DNA of 64,000 nt from Haematococcus lacustris (taxonomy: Eukaryota > Chlorophyta > Chlorophyceae > Chlamydomonadales > Haematococcaceae). The position numbers and the translations under genes are program-made. Below, piece by piece: positions 1 to 9,079 of the stretch (its first letter is position 1; every line of letters begins with the position of its first letter). The stretch spans positions 7,648,058 through 7,712,057 of the forward strand of contig JASKMD010000011.1 in NCBI GenBank assembly GCA_030144725.1, in the 5' to 3' direction. The notes beneath the pieces are model-generated. The model saw nothing but the letters and a program-made list of their open reading frames with translations. It was not told the DNA's origin and made no database searches.

Positions 1-57
1 CCGCGCCACCTCGGCCTCGGCCATTATTTTCGCATAATGCTCTCGGACCGCCAATTA
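1..57. repeat. Possible right end of a TAGATA-type MITE
   Basis: The first bases carry a GC-rich ggcctcggcc block followed by a stretch ending in attatctactac. This layout resembles the right ends of the three palindromic MITEs at 56616-57865, which end in CCACTATCTA or CCATTATCTA. Only part of the element is in the window, so the match is tentative. Bases 58-230 hold nothing I recognise. Confidence 0.3.
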
Positions 58-230
58 TCTACTACACAATCAAAACACCCCAACAACTCTTGCGCCTTTC
101 TCAACTGTTCGCTTCTCGGGGTTGCAAGTCACAATCAGCAAGTATGGCTCAGAAAATAAACATTGAAAATAGCGTGGCGCACAAATGCTCACAGCTTGAC
201 AAGCATCTTATCACTCTGCACTATTACCTA

Positions 231-1751
231 CACAGTAAAGTGCCTAATTTCGGTCATTTCTTTGCCAAAACCGTCACAACTTCTCCACCACAGCGCCGAA
301 GTGAATAAACGGTATATCACTGAGTAGGGCTTTAAGCCTGCTGCTCAACAGTAGCAGACTTATGCCTGAGCTCCACAGGCTTGTCACAATACGGCCAAAA
401 CTCTGACATTACCCTCAAATAGGGTGTTTAGAAACTAACTATACCTAAATCCGGCCACTTGCAGTACTCCCAACTTTGACTTAAACCCTACCCTGCATTT
501 TTAGGCATGTATTCACCATGGGGTTAATCACCAAATGCAATAGAAATGGTTGATGAAAGTTATGTTGTGAGTCGAAGATTTAAAGCAGCACGATGTGCCC
601 CCCCCCTACACACGAGCCCCTCCGCCATACTAAGCTGCCCTCATGGAAACCTGCTTTTCCAGCTCCTGCCTGTAATAGAACTGGTCCACTGCCCGGAAAA
701 ACAACGGAGCACGGGCCTCCATTGAGCAACTAACAGCTGCATCCATCATATCGTTGGTCACATTTAGGCGCTTCCATGGTGCTAGAGTCGCCATGCTCTT
801 GCCAGCTTGGATGGAGACTTTAGCAGCTGCCAGCAGCTGCTCCTTGTTGGGGGGGTTAGGCACGTCTTGGCAAACGCACGCTTCAATGGCTTCGTTTAGT
901 TTGGTTTTATTTACTATTAATGCATACTAATAAATTCAATTTAATTCAATGGCTTTATTTGCTGCTCGGGCTTGCAGTAGGGAAGAAGTGTGGCAGGCCC
1001 TTGCTCACACGGACCTCGCAGGCCCGCTGCACTGCTCCAAGGAGGTCCAATCTGGTCACCCCCCTACCCTTGGCTTGGGCCCCCTTGACAATGCTGACAA
1101 GCTGCATCTCCTCGGCCGCAGTCAAAGCTGTCGGTCTCCCCCTTGTAGCAACCCTACCCCCCCCTGTTAATAAGGTCGCTAAGGTGGAGCGGGGGACGCC
1201 ATGCTGTTTTGCCACAGCACACACAAAAGGGCGCGCAACCCCCCTCTTGTACTTGAAGAGGGCGGCTGCAAGCATGCTAGCCCTGTGGCGTGTCCCGTTA
1301 GAAGCTTTGCTAGACCTCCTAGCGCGTGTGGCAGAAGCGGTGGTCATCTGAGCAAGGGCCGGGGGCTGAGCTCTGCAAGTAGAAAAGCCATTTTTTGCTA
1401 CATGAGAAACTTTCTGCCCAACATGGCAAGCGCTACCGCCGGACAGCCGCACATTTGACACAGCGCACCGACTGCACCATCTTTGTTACCCACCAAGGTA
1501 TCTAGGAGCGTTGAGGAAGCTTCTTGAAACGCTCCTGGTAGTCGCGGCCGGGCCTTAACTCCGGATGGGGTTAAAACCGGCGGTCCCGGCAGTGTTGAAA
1601 TCTCTCTTCCCACAACGCGCAAACATGACGCGGCGCGACAACCACCCTAGTACCCACCTAACAACGCGATGCGCGAAAAAAACGGGGGCTTTCGGTAAAG
1701 AATCAAGAGAACACGAGAAACGGGGTGGCCGGAATTAGGCACTTTACTGTG
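231..1751 (-). mobile_element. pogo-like DNA transposon, internally deleted copy
   Basis: The ends are CACAGTAAAGTGCCTAAT and its inverse, flanked by TA on both sides (229-230 and 1752-1753). These are the same ends as the full-length element at 19246-21506. It reads on the minus strand. It keeps the 5' region, the transposase N- and C-terminal coding parts and the 3' non-coding tail. The middle of the transposase is replaced by about 70 bp of AT-rich filler (about 885-955). Length is 1521 bp against 2261 bp. It would be non-autonomous. Confidence 0.88.
630..1461 (-). pseudogene. pogo-like transposase remnant (N- and C-terminal parts only)
   Basis: The segment 1461-955 (minus strand) matches the first ~170 residues of the transposase at 19538-21130, including the helix-turn-helix stretch around AVAKQHGVPRSTL. 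The segment 863-630 matches the last ~75 residues (NKEQLLAAAK, FRAVDQFY). The catalytic core with the three acidic residues is missing, so no active enzyme can be made. Point and small length differences from the intact copy show additional drift. The deletion joins just after the codons equivalent to about position 20058 of the intact copy and resumes at about 20845. Confidence 0.85.
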
Positions 1752-1757
1752 TACTAC

Positions 1758-2155
1758 TTCTTGTTAACAAGGCTTGCTGCTGCTACCGTTCCTCTGCGTG
1801 CTCACACCCCCTGCAGTCCCGGTCGGCCCCTCCGCGTCCACGCCCCCATTTTGACCATTGTGGCAAGGACGGGCACACAACGGAGCGATGCTTCAGCAAG
1901 CATCCTGAGCTACGCCCATCAGCATGGGGACCGCCGACAACTTCCCACTCGCTGCTCACCGTCTACCCAATAGCCCTAGCTCCCATTGACGAGGGTACGG
2001 ATGATGATGACGTAGCCATGCATAGCTTCACCACTGCACCCACTGCTAATGCCAGCCAGGCCCGATTTGCCATGCAGCGTGCCCTTGCAGGTGCCGCAGC
2101 TGCTGCCTTGGCTGCTGCCGTGGTGCCTGTGCCACCTCCCATCACTAACCCCTAG
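1758..2155 (+). pseudogene. gypsy gag nucleocapsid region (left copy)
   Basis: The plus strand around 1845-1910 encodes a zinc-knuckle-like stretch, FDHCGKDGHTTERC. The usual pattern is C-x2-C-x4-H-x4-C; here the first Cys position is Phe, in both this and the inverted copy. An Ala-rich tail follows and ends at a TAG (about 2153). One C fewer than the inverted copy near 1808 shifts the frame, so this copy is broken upstream of the knuckle. Confidence 0.55.
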
Positions 2156-2262
2156 GAGGCTTACAATGCCATGCGCCATGCCCTGACCGGTGTTGTTGTG
2201 CGTCCCCTAAGCTTTACGCGTGTCAGTGCCGTCGTCCGCGTAGCCCCCACCAGCTCCAACAC

Positions 2263-2985
2263 TTGCACCACAGTGGCCATGCAACCCTAGCGCCTGCCCC
2301 TGCGGATGTCACTGACACACGTGTGCAGGGGCTTGAGGTGCGCATGTCCAGCCTGCAACAGCAGGTGCAGATCATGCAGGCCCAGCTGGCACAGTTGCAA
2401 GCCGAGCAACCCCTGGCGCAAGCTTTTGCTGTCGCTAATGCAAGCTCGGTCCCTAGCACCACGCCAGCGCTCGCTTGTGCATCACAGCCTACTTTGGCCA
2501 TGCATGCAGATCCTGTAACGCCACACCGGCCAACATCTACCCTGTCTGCTCTACCCTTTGCTGCCAATCCATGCGTCTCTGCAGGCTTCAATGTCCTTGA
2601 CCGCCACGGCAACCCTCATGCCATGGCAGGGGTCATGATTAACTCTGGCTCGGGTGCTCAGCTGACGACAGTTGTCGTGGCCCGGCAGCTGCAACTAGAG
2701 GTCCTCTCCTCCCAGTTGCGCATCATTTAGAGCGGGGGCGCTGAATTTCACACCGTGGGTGCCGCGGTTGTTGAGGTGGGCCTAGCACTTGGTACACCCC
2801 ATGCAGTTAGGGAACGACACAGCTTTCATGTGGTGGTAGCCAGCAGCAGCCTACCTTACAACCTGCTGATTGGCACCGAGATCATCCACCGTCACAACAT
2901 CCAGCTCGACATGTCTGGCGGCCTGCTCATTTACGCCCCGCGCCTTGTCAACCATGGCCAACCTCAACCCCGACATGCCCTGTCG
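2263..2985 (+). pseudogene. gypsy coiled coil plus first retropepsin-like domain (left copy)
   Basis: The frame from 2263 to 2730 gives a heptad-like segment (VQGLEVRMSSLQQQVQIMQ) typical of a gag C-terminal coiled coil, then a protease-like start, VMINSGSGAQL, where the catalytic Asp of the D-S/T-G triad reads as Asn. A TAG at 2728 ends the frame. After the stop, 2755 onward gives the second half of a retropepsin fold, LPYNLLIGTEIIHRHNI, the counterpart of the usual PYDLILGMDWL. The same stop is present in the inverted copy (7374), so it predates the duplication or was tolerated. Confidence 0.6.
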
Positions 2986-3260
2986 CTATACTTTAAACCA
3001 CCAGGAGCTTGGTCGAGCGGCACATTACCGAGCCACATCAGTGTGGTTGCCAACTCATGTGTGAGCAGCTTCTCTCGCTTCAACACATCCACAGATGGCT
3101 CTGTTGTGAGCACCTCGCCGCCACCAGCCCCTACACCGCATGATGACATGGCAACTGCACCAGCCGCTTTCATTCATGCCTTTGTGAACCCTGCCCTACG
3201 CTACGCGTACAATCTCAACGTGGCAGCAGGTCTTAGCGTGCGCGCCAGCGATGGCAAGCT

Positions 3261-3949
3261 GTGGGCCCCTTATGGGTGTTGTTGGATTCTAGCTCCGGGG
3301 CCTCGCTCATCTCCCAAGGCCTGGTAGACCTGCTACTCCTGCCGGTCCACCCCTTCCATCTGCCCATCGTCCGAAGCGGAGGCGTTGCCTTCCATACAGT
3401 GGGTCACGTCATGTTGGAGGTGGGCCTAGCTCGTAGCCCAACCCATGCAACTCGCTCTCGCCACCGCTTCTATGTTTTGACAGCAACCAACTGCCGTACA
3501 CCCTCCTCATTGGCACAGAGGTGATGCACCAGCACGGCGTCAAGGTCGACCTCCGTGCCCACACCTTTACCTACAACCCTTTGTTCGCCAGCCTGGGTCA
3601 GCTACACCCACGCCACGCCTTGCCATTGCAGTTTGACAGCAACAACTTCCTCCATGACGATGACCCTGTCTCAGCCACGGCGCATGATGGTCCCCTTTAT
3701 GCTTGTGTCGCATGCCCAATGCAATGCGAAGGGAAACAGGGCGGCAGCGGCCAGGCCGACGTGAGTTACCTATGGACTCCAAGGGTGGAGCTAATGGTGG
3801 CTAATGCCACCCCTAGTTGCAGCCTTGCCCCCAGCGTTGCGAAGGCCAACCCCGTATCAGAAATCAGAGGTCATACACGGGGCCCTCGTAGTAAGCCCGA
3901 CCACGGCACGGCCGGACCGCAACTGCTAGTTCGTTCCCCCAAGCACTAA
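3261..3949 (+). pseudogene. gypsy second retropepsin-like domain (left copy)
   Basis: The frame 3261-3524 gives WVLLDSSSGASLIS, an Asp-Ser active-site-like start, and the next frame from 3521 completes the fold with IGTEVMHQHGVKVDL. It therefore repeats the layout of the domain at 2610-2930, so the polyprotein appears to carry two protease-like domains in tandem. A frameshift at about 3521 separates the halves in both copies. The following ~100 residues (to 3949) are Pro/Arg rich and unrecognised. Confidence 0.55.
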
Positions 3950-4133
3950 GCGCTGGGTCTAGGAGCTGCTCGTCGCCGCACACGGCAGCTACGGCGCACC
4001 GCGGCAACACCTTCCACAACAGGCAGTGGTTGGGCCATCGCCGGCCAAGAACTCTTCGCTACCATCCGTAAGGGCTACACCTTGCGCAACATTACGGCCC
4101 GACTACTCATCCTTTGCGCCTTGCTGCCCACAC
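3794..4133 (+). repeat. Direct repeat, copy 1 (~340 bp)
   Basis: The sequence from atggtggctaatgccacc to ttgctgcccaca recurs in the same orientation at 4857-5195 with few changes. The offset is 1063 bp. It covers the linker between the protease-like and RT regions of the gypsy remnant. Confidence 0.85.
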
Positions 4134-4307
4134 TGCATGCGTGCCCACACAGCGAGCTGCCGGCCGTCGCAGCCCTGCCCGATGCGTACAGCTTTGTCAC
4201 CATTGAGCAAACCCTGTTAGGTGGCCGGCAACACTTGCCTTCTGATGTCCGCTTCACAAAGCACGCAACTGGTAGGATGTTTGGCAACCACCCCGCCATG
4301 ACAACAG

Positions 4308-4780
4308 TTGAGCATGCCGCCACGTAGGCAGTGGAAGAGAGTCATGACAACGCTTTCTCTTACAACCTGTCTAATCTGCCCGGGTACCACGGGCCCGCCC
4401 CCCCTTCAGCATCCCCCTCACTTCCGATCAGCCTGTGCGCACCCCCCCCGCCGCTACAGCCCCCTCGAGCGGCAAGTATGCATTGACAAGACCGCTGAGC
4501 TGCTGCCAGCAGACATTGTGTCCCCGGTGGAAGGACCTTGCAGTTACGCCGTTGCCCCGGTCCTTCTTGCCAAGAAGGACGCCCATGGCGGTTGGACCGA
4601 GAAGCGCTTTACAAGTGACTACCGCCAGCTAAACGTAGCCACCAAACTTGACATCTACGGCTTACCTCGTCATGACGAGATGTTCAGTGAATTGGGTGAT
4701 AGCTGCTAACCTAACAAGCTAGACATGCGGAGCGGTTTCCTTCAACTGTCTTAGCCTGTTGGCGCTGCAGCAGTCTGACA
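4308..4780 (+). pseudogene. Ty3/gypsy reverse transcriptase N-terminal fragment
   Basis: The frame 4308-4709 contains the classic start of a gypsy RT: ...LPADIVSPVEGPCSYAVAP, VLLAKKDAHGGW, FTSDYRQLN and LPRHDEMFSELG. After a TAA the same frame continues with NKLDMRSGFLQLS and a second stop. The catalytic YxDD motif is not reached, so only about 110 residues of RT remain. This segment is absent from the inverted copy, whose arm ends upstream of it (6033). It is non-functional. Confidence 0.8.
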
Positions 4781-4856
4781 CCTGTAACTGCGGTTAGCGT
4801 TGCATGGCGTCCACACACTGAAAAGATTTAAAGCGCGTTCTTTCTGAACGCTAGAA

Positions 4857-5195
4857 ATGGCGGCTAACGCCACCCCTAGTTGCAGCCTTGCCCCCAGCGT
4901 TGCGAAGGCCAACCCCGTATCAGAAATCAGAGGTCATACACGGGGCCCTCGTAGTAAGCCCGACCACGGCACGGCCAGACCGCAGCTGCCAGTTCGTTAC
5001 CCCAAGCTCCAAGCGCTGGGTCTAGGAGCTGCTCGTTGCCGCACACGGCAGCTACGGCGCACCGCGGCAACACCTTCCACAACAGGCAGTGGTTGGGCCA
5101 TCGCCGGCCAAGAACTCTTCGCTACCATTCGTAAGGGCTACACCTTGCGCAACATTACGGCCCGACTACTCATCCTTTGCGCCTTGCTGCCCACA
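4857..5195 (+). repeat. Direct repeat, copy 2 (~340 bp)
   Basis: Second copy of 3794-4133, placed after the RT fragment. A frame stays open across it (4857-5273), but this is the same linker sequence and I do not call it a gene. Confidence 0.85.
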
Positions 5196-5245
5196 GTGGT
5201 GAGATCCTCGCACCGAGCTACCTCACCGGTATGCTTCTGCGTTGC

Positions 5246-5445
5246 TGGACCAACTGTGTGGCCGCGAGGTTGATTGCCGAGTATGTGGCTGCGAGTATGG
5301 GCTAGATGTGGCTGCGAGTATGGGTAACCTCGTGCGATGCCATCTGTGGACCAGCTGTGTGGCCGCGAGGTTGATTGCCGAGTATGTGGCTGCGAGTATG
5401 GGCTAGATGTGGCTGCGAGTATGGGTAACCTCGTGCGATGCCATC
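5246..5445. repeat. 101-bp tandem repeat, two copies
   Basis: The unit beginning tggaccarctgtgtggccgc occurs at 5246 and again at 5347 with almost no change. Each unit contains its own short internal repeat (gtggctgcgagtatggg twice). Confidence 0.85.
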
Positions 5446-5633
5446 GCTGCAATACCGGCTACACGATGATGCGACTAAGGCACGGGTGTTGCACGGATGC
5501 CTTGAATGCAAGTGAGGTGGTCATTCCGTGCAAGGCAAGCCGCGAAATCTTCGAAGTGCTTAAAGGCATTGTGCGATTCCGTAATGCATTCCGTAGTGTG
5601 TTTCTTGAATGGTACAAGGTGCGAGGGTACCCC

Positions 5634-5901
5634 GACAGTACTGTAGCCGGCTACAGTACTGTAAGTGGTCTCTCGAGGTACCTCGAGGTACCTACAGTAC
5701 TGTAGGTGTCTACAATACTGTAGATGTCTACAGTACTGTAGGTACCTACAGTACTGTAAGTGGTCTCTCGAGGTACCCCGACAGTACTGTAGACACCTCC
5801 AGTACGGTAGGTGTCTACAGTACTGTAGACACCTACAGTATTGTTCGTGTACTCGCGAGTTACCCCGACAGTACTGTAGACACCTACAGTACTGTAGCAT
5901 G
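5634..5901. repeat. Palindrome array, core CTACAGTACTGTAG
   Basis: About twelve copies of the palindrome CTACAGTACTGTAG (or a one- to two-base variant) occur in 268 bp, separated by short spacers. Some spacers are palindromic themselves (CTCGAG, GGTACC). All copies centre on GTAC. The stretch stays open in several frames only because of the repeat, so I call no protein here. It lies between the two inverted gypsy arms. Confidence 0.9.
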
Positions 5902-5902
5902 G

Positions 5903-6031
5903 CCGTATCTCACCAACCGCGCAAAATCACGAATTTTAGTTTCAACCCCCAATCTTACAATGCCTTCATTTGACTATGTACCAAGTCCGAAGCTCTGAAT
6001 CTCAAAAATGCTGTTACTAATTTGCCTGAGT
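5903..6031. repeat. ~125-bp dispersed repeat ending TTTGCCTGAGTG
   Basis: The stretch from the tatctcaccaacc block to ttactaatttgcctgagtg is clearly related to 58066-58191 (shared blocks: tatctcaccaacc, cttacaat, ctatgtaccaa, gttactaatttgcctgagtg). In both places it ends exactly where another retroelement begins, and in both a CAGTACTG palindrome lies just upstream. Confidence 0.75.
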
Positions 6032-6154
6032 GTTACGGATGGTAGCGAAGAGTTCTTGGCCGGTGATGGCCCAACCACTGCCTGTTGTGGAAGGTGTTGC
6101 CGCGGTGCGCCGTAGCTGCCGTGTGCGGCGACGAGCAGCTCCTAGACCCAGCGC

Positions 6155-6843
6155 TTAATGCTTGGGGGAACGAACTAGCAGCTGCGGTCTGGCCGTGCCG
6201 TGGTCGGGCTTACTACGAGGGCCCCGTGTATGACCTCTGATTTCTGATACGGGGTTGGCCTTCGCAACGCTGGGGGCAAGGCTGCAACTAGGGGTGGCAT
6301 TAGCCACCATTAGCTCCACCCTTGGAGTCCATAGGTAACTCACGTCGGCCTGGCCGCTGCCGCCCTGTTTCCCTTCGCATTGCATTGGGCATGCGACACA
6401 AGCATAAAGGGGACCATCATGCGCCGTGGCTGAGACAGGGTCATCGTCATGGAGGAAGTTGTTGCTGTCAAACTGCAATGGCAAGGCGTGGCGTGGGTGT
6501 AGCTGACCCAGGCTGGCGAACAAAGGGTTGTAGGTAAAGGTGTGGGCACGGAGGTCGACCTTGACGCCGTGCTGGTGCATCACCTCTGTGCCAATGAGGA
6601 GGGTGTACGGCAGTTGGTTGCTGTCAAAACATAGAAGCGGTGGCGAGAGCGAGTTGCATGGGTTGGGCTACGAGCTAGGCCCACCTCCAACATGACGTGA
6701 CCCACTGTATGGAAGGCAACGCCTCCGCTTCGGACGATGGGCAGATGGAAGGGGTGGACCGGCAGGAGTAGCAGGTCTACCAGGCCTTGGGAGATGAGCG
6801 AGGCCCCGGAGCTAGAATCCAACAACACCCATAAGGGGCCCAC
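6155..6843 (-). pseudogene. gypsy second retropepsin-like domain (right copy)
   Basis: Reverse complement of 3261-3949, with the same frameshift at about 6580 and the same LLDSSSGAS and IGTEVMHQHG motifs. One residue differs near its C-terminal end (Arg for Gly). Confidence 0.6.
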
Positions 6844-7119
6844 AGCTTGCCATCGCTGGCGCGCACGCTAAGACCTGCTGCCACGTTGAGATTGTACGCG
6901 TAGCGTAGGGCAGGGTTCACAAAGGCATGAATGAAAGCGGCTGGTGCAGTTGCCATGTCATCATGCGGTGTAGGGGCTGGTGGCGGCGAGGTGCTCACAA
7001 CAGAGCCATCTGTGGATGTGTTGAAGCGAGAGAAGCTGCTCACACATGAGTTGGCAACCACACTGATGTGGCTCGGTAATGTGCCGCTCGACCAAGCTCC
7101 TGGTGGTTTAAAGTATAGC

Positions 7120-7841
7120 GACAGGGCATGTCGGGGTTGAGGTTGGCCATGGTTGACAAGGCGCGGGGCGTAAATGAGCAGGCCGCCAGACATGTCGAGC
7201 TGGATGTTGTGACGGTGGATGATCTCGGTGCCAATCAGCAGGTTGTAAGGTAGGCTGCTGCTGGCTACCACCACATGAAAGCTGTGTCGTTCCCTAACTG
7301 CATGGGGTGTACCAAGTGCTAGGCCCACCTCAACAACCGCGGCACCCACGGTGTGAAATTCAGCGCCCCCGCTCTAAATGATGCGCAACTGGGAGGAGAG
7401 GACCTCTAGTTGCAGCTGCCGGGCCACGACAACTGTCGTCAGCTGAGCACCCGAGCCAGAGTTAATCATGACCCCTGCCATGGCATGAGGGTTGCCGTGG
7501 CGGTCAAGGACATTGAAGCCTGCAGAGACGCATGGATTGGCAGCAAAGGGTAGAGCAGACAGGGTAGATGTTGGCCGGTGTGGCGTTACAGGATCTGCAT
7601 GCATGGCCAAAGTAGGCTGTGATGCACAAGCGAGCGCTGGCGTGGTGCTAGGGACCGAGCTTGCATTAGCGACAGCAAAAGCTTGCGCCAGGGGTTGCTC
7701 GGCTTGCAACTGTGCCAGCTGGGCCTGCATGATCTGCACCTGCTGTTGCAGGCTGGACATGCGCACCTCAAGCCCCTGCACACGTGTGTCAGTGACATCC
7801 GCAGGGGCAGGCGCTAGGGTTGCATGGCCACTGTGGTGCAA
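7120..7841 (-). pseudogene. gypsy coiled coil plus first retropepsin-like domain (right copy)
   Basis: Reverse complement of 2263-2985. It keeps the stop after the residues SQLRII and the Asn in place of the catalytic Asp. Confidence 0.6.
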
Positions 7842-7948
7842 GTGTTGGAGCTGGTGGGGGCTACGCGGACGACGGCACTGACACGCGTAAAGCTTAGGGG
7901 ACGCACAACAACACCGGTCAGGGCATGGCGCATGGCATTGTAAGCCTC

Positions 7949-8368
7949 CTAGGGGTTAGTGATGGGAGGTGGCACAGGCACCACGGCAGCAGCCAAGGCA
8001 GCAGCTGCGGCACCTGCAAGGGCACGCTGCATGGCAAATCGGGCCTGGCTGGCATTAGCAGTGGGTGCGGTGGTGAAGCTATGCATGGCTACGTCATCAT
8101 CATCCGTACCCTCGTCAATGGGAGCTAGGGCTATTGGGTAGACGGTGAGCAGCGAGTGGGAAGTTGTCGGCGGTCCCCATGCTGATGGGCGTAGCTCAGG
8201 ATGCTTGCTGAAGCATCGCTCCGTTGTGTGCCCGTCCTTGCCACAATGGTCAAAATGGGGGCGTGGACGCGGAGGGGCCGACCGGGACTGCAGGGGGGTG
8301 CGAGCACGCAGAGGAACGGCAGCAGCAGCAAGCCTTGTTAACAAGAACGCCTTGAACTGCTCAAACAT
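7949..8368 (-). pseudogene. gypsy gag nucleocapsid region (right copy)
   Basis: A 139-residue frame on the minus strand runs through a basic Pro/Arg-rich stretch and FDHCGKDGHTTERCFSKH, a zinc knuckle lacking the first Cys. It continues into an Asp-rich patch (EGTDDDDVA) and an Ala-rich tail that ends at TAG. This is the unbroken version of the left copy's 1758-2155. It probably follows the capsid region at 8498-9076 in the original gag. Confidence 0.6.
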
Positions 8369-8497
8369 GGCTTACTCAGCCGGGGTGGCAGCTAGGCTGA
8401 CAGCATGCGGTGTAGGCGGCTGCGATGAGGCTGCTTGCTGCCGGTGCATGTGACAGTCATCAGTAGAGTGACTTGTGCACCGTTGGTGATGCTCACA

Positions 8498-9076
8498 TCA
8501 CTGCTTGGGTGGCGCAGTTGGGGGTGCAACAGGTGTGTCATGAGCTGTCAGGGCGGTGTGAAGCTTGCGCATGAGGCGTTGTGCGGTTTTCATGGCTGCT
8601 TGGTCACCTCTCTTGAGCTGGTTCCAGATGTCCGCCGCGGTGTCGGAAGCAGACTCTCTTTGGGCAGGCTTGCTTGCCACATGGCCCCACTGCCGCATGC
8701 CGATGAACTCCTCGTAGACCTGTGTGGCAACGGCTTCAGCACGGCCAAGGGCCAGCTCCACAGCTTCCTCGACGGGCCTCGTTGTGCGCTGCCATCCTAC
8801 GCTCAACAAGACGTTTGCCCTGATCATGGAGCACGTGACGAGGGTGGGGCTGTAAGGCATTGAAGAACATCCTTACTGCCTGGCTGCAGCCTAGCTCCAT
8901 GACTCCTTGCGCCTACACTCACCCACGTCACCTAGCCTGATGCCCTCCACTTGCTCAGGAAGGAGCGCACGCTTGTAGATATCCCTGTGGAAGAGATTCA
9001 AGAAAAGGGAAATGCATTGGGAGGGGTTTGCCCGCTCCTTGGGGGAGAGGGCCGCATGTGACTTGGAGGGGTCTGC
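8498..9076 (-). pseudogene. gypsy gag capsid-like region
   Basis: On the minus strand 9076-8930 encodes SPKERANPSQCISLFLNLF and YKRALLPEQVEG. After stops near 8900, 8860-8498 encodes EAVELALGRAEAVATQVYEEF and a Lys/Arg-rich helix region. Length and position before a zinc knuckle suggest a capsid domain, but I recognise no signature. The upstream part of the same protein appears to be at 23711-23955, on the other side of the hAT insertion, with a one-base frame difference at the junction. Confidence 0.5.
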
Positions 9077-9079
9077 TTA

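Larger units (their letters stand above)
1758..4780 (+). mobile_element. Decayed Ty3/gypsy retroelement, left copy
   Basis: Going along the plus strand this piece holds a gag zinc-knuckle region, a coiled coil, two retropepsin-like domains and the start of a gypsy-type reverse transcriptase, in the order expected for Ty3/gypsy. All parts are split by stops and frameshifts. It begins a few bases after the end of the pogo remnant at 1751 and stops inside the RT. No LTR, RNase H or integrase was seen. 1758-4071 is repeated in inverted orientation at 6033-8347. Confidence 0.72.
6033..8347 (-). repeat. Inverted arm of 1758-4071
   Basis: This 2.3-kb segment is the reverse complement of 1758-4071. 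Conceptual translations of matching frames are identical, apart from one Gly/Arg difference near the inner end and a one-base difference near 1808. The shared stops and frameshifts show that the duplication is younger than most of the decay. Confidence 0.93.
6033..9076 (-). mobile_element. Ty3/gypsy gag-protease region, right copy
   Basis: This copy reads on the minus strand and extends further 5' than the left copy: capsid-like sequence runs to 9076, where the hAT element begins. The gag frame appears to resume at 23711-23955 and again at 53240-53286, where it has an ATG preceded by an in-frame stop. It ends at 6033, before the RT. Several stops are present, so the element is dead. Confidence 0.65.

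Noticed and set aside
4857..5273. Separate 138-residue gene
   Set aside because: It is the second copy of the 3794-4133 direct repeat reading into the 101-bp repeat.
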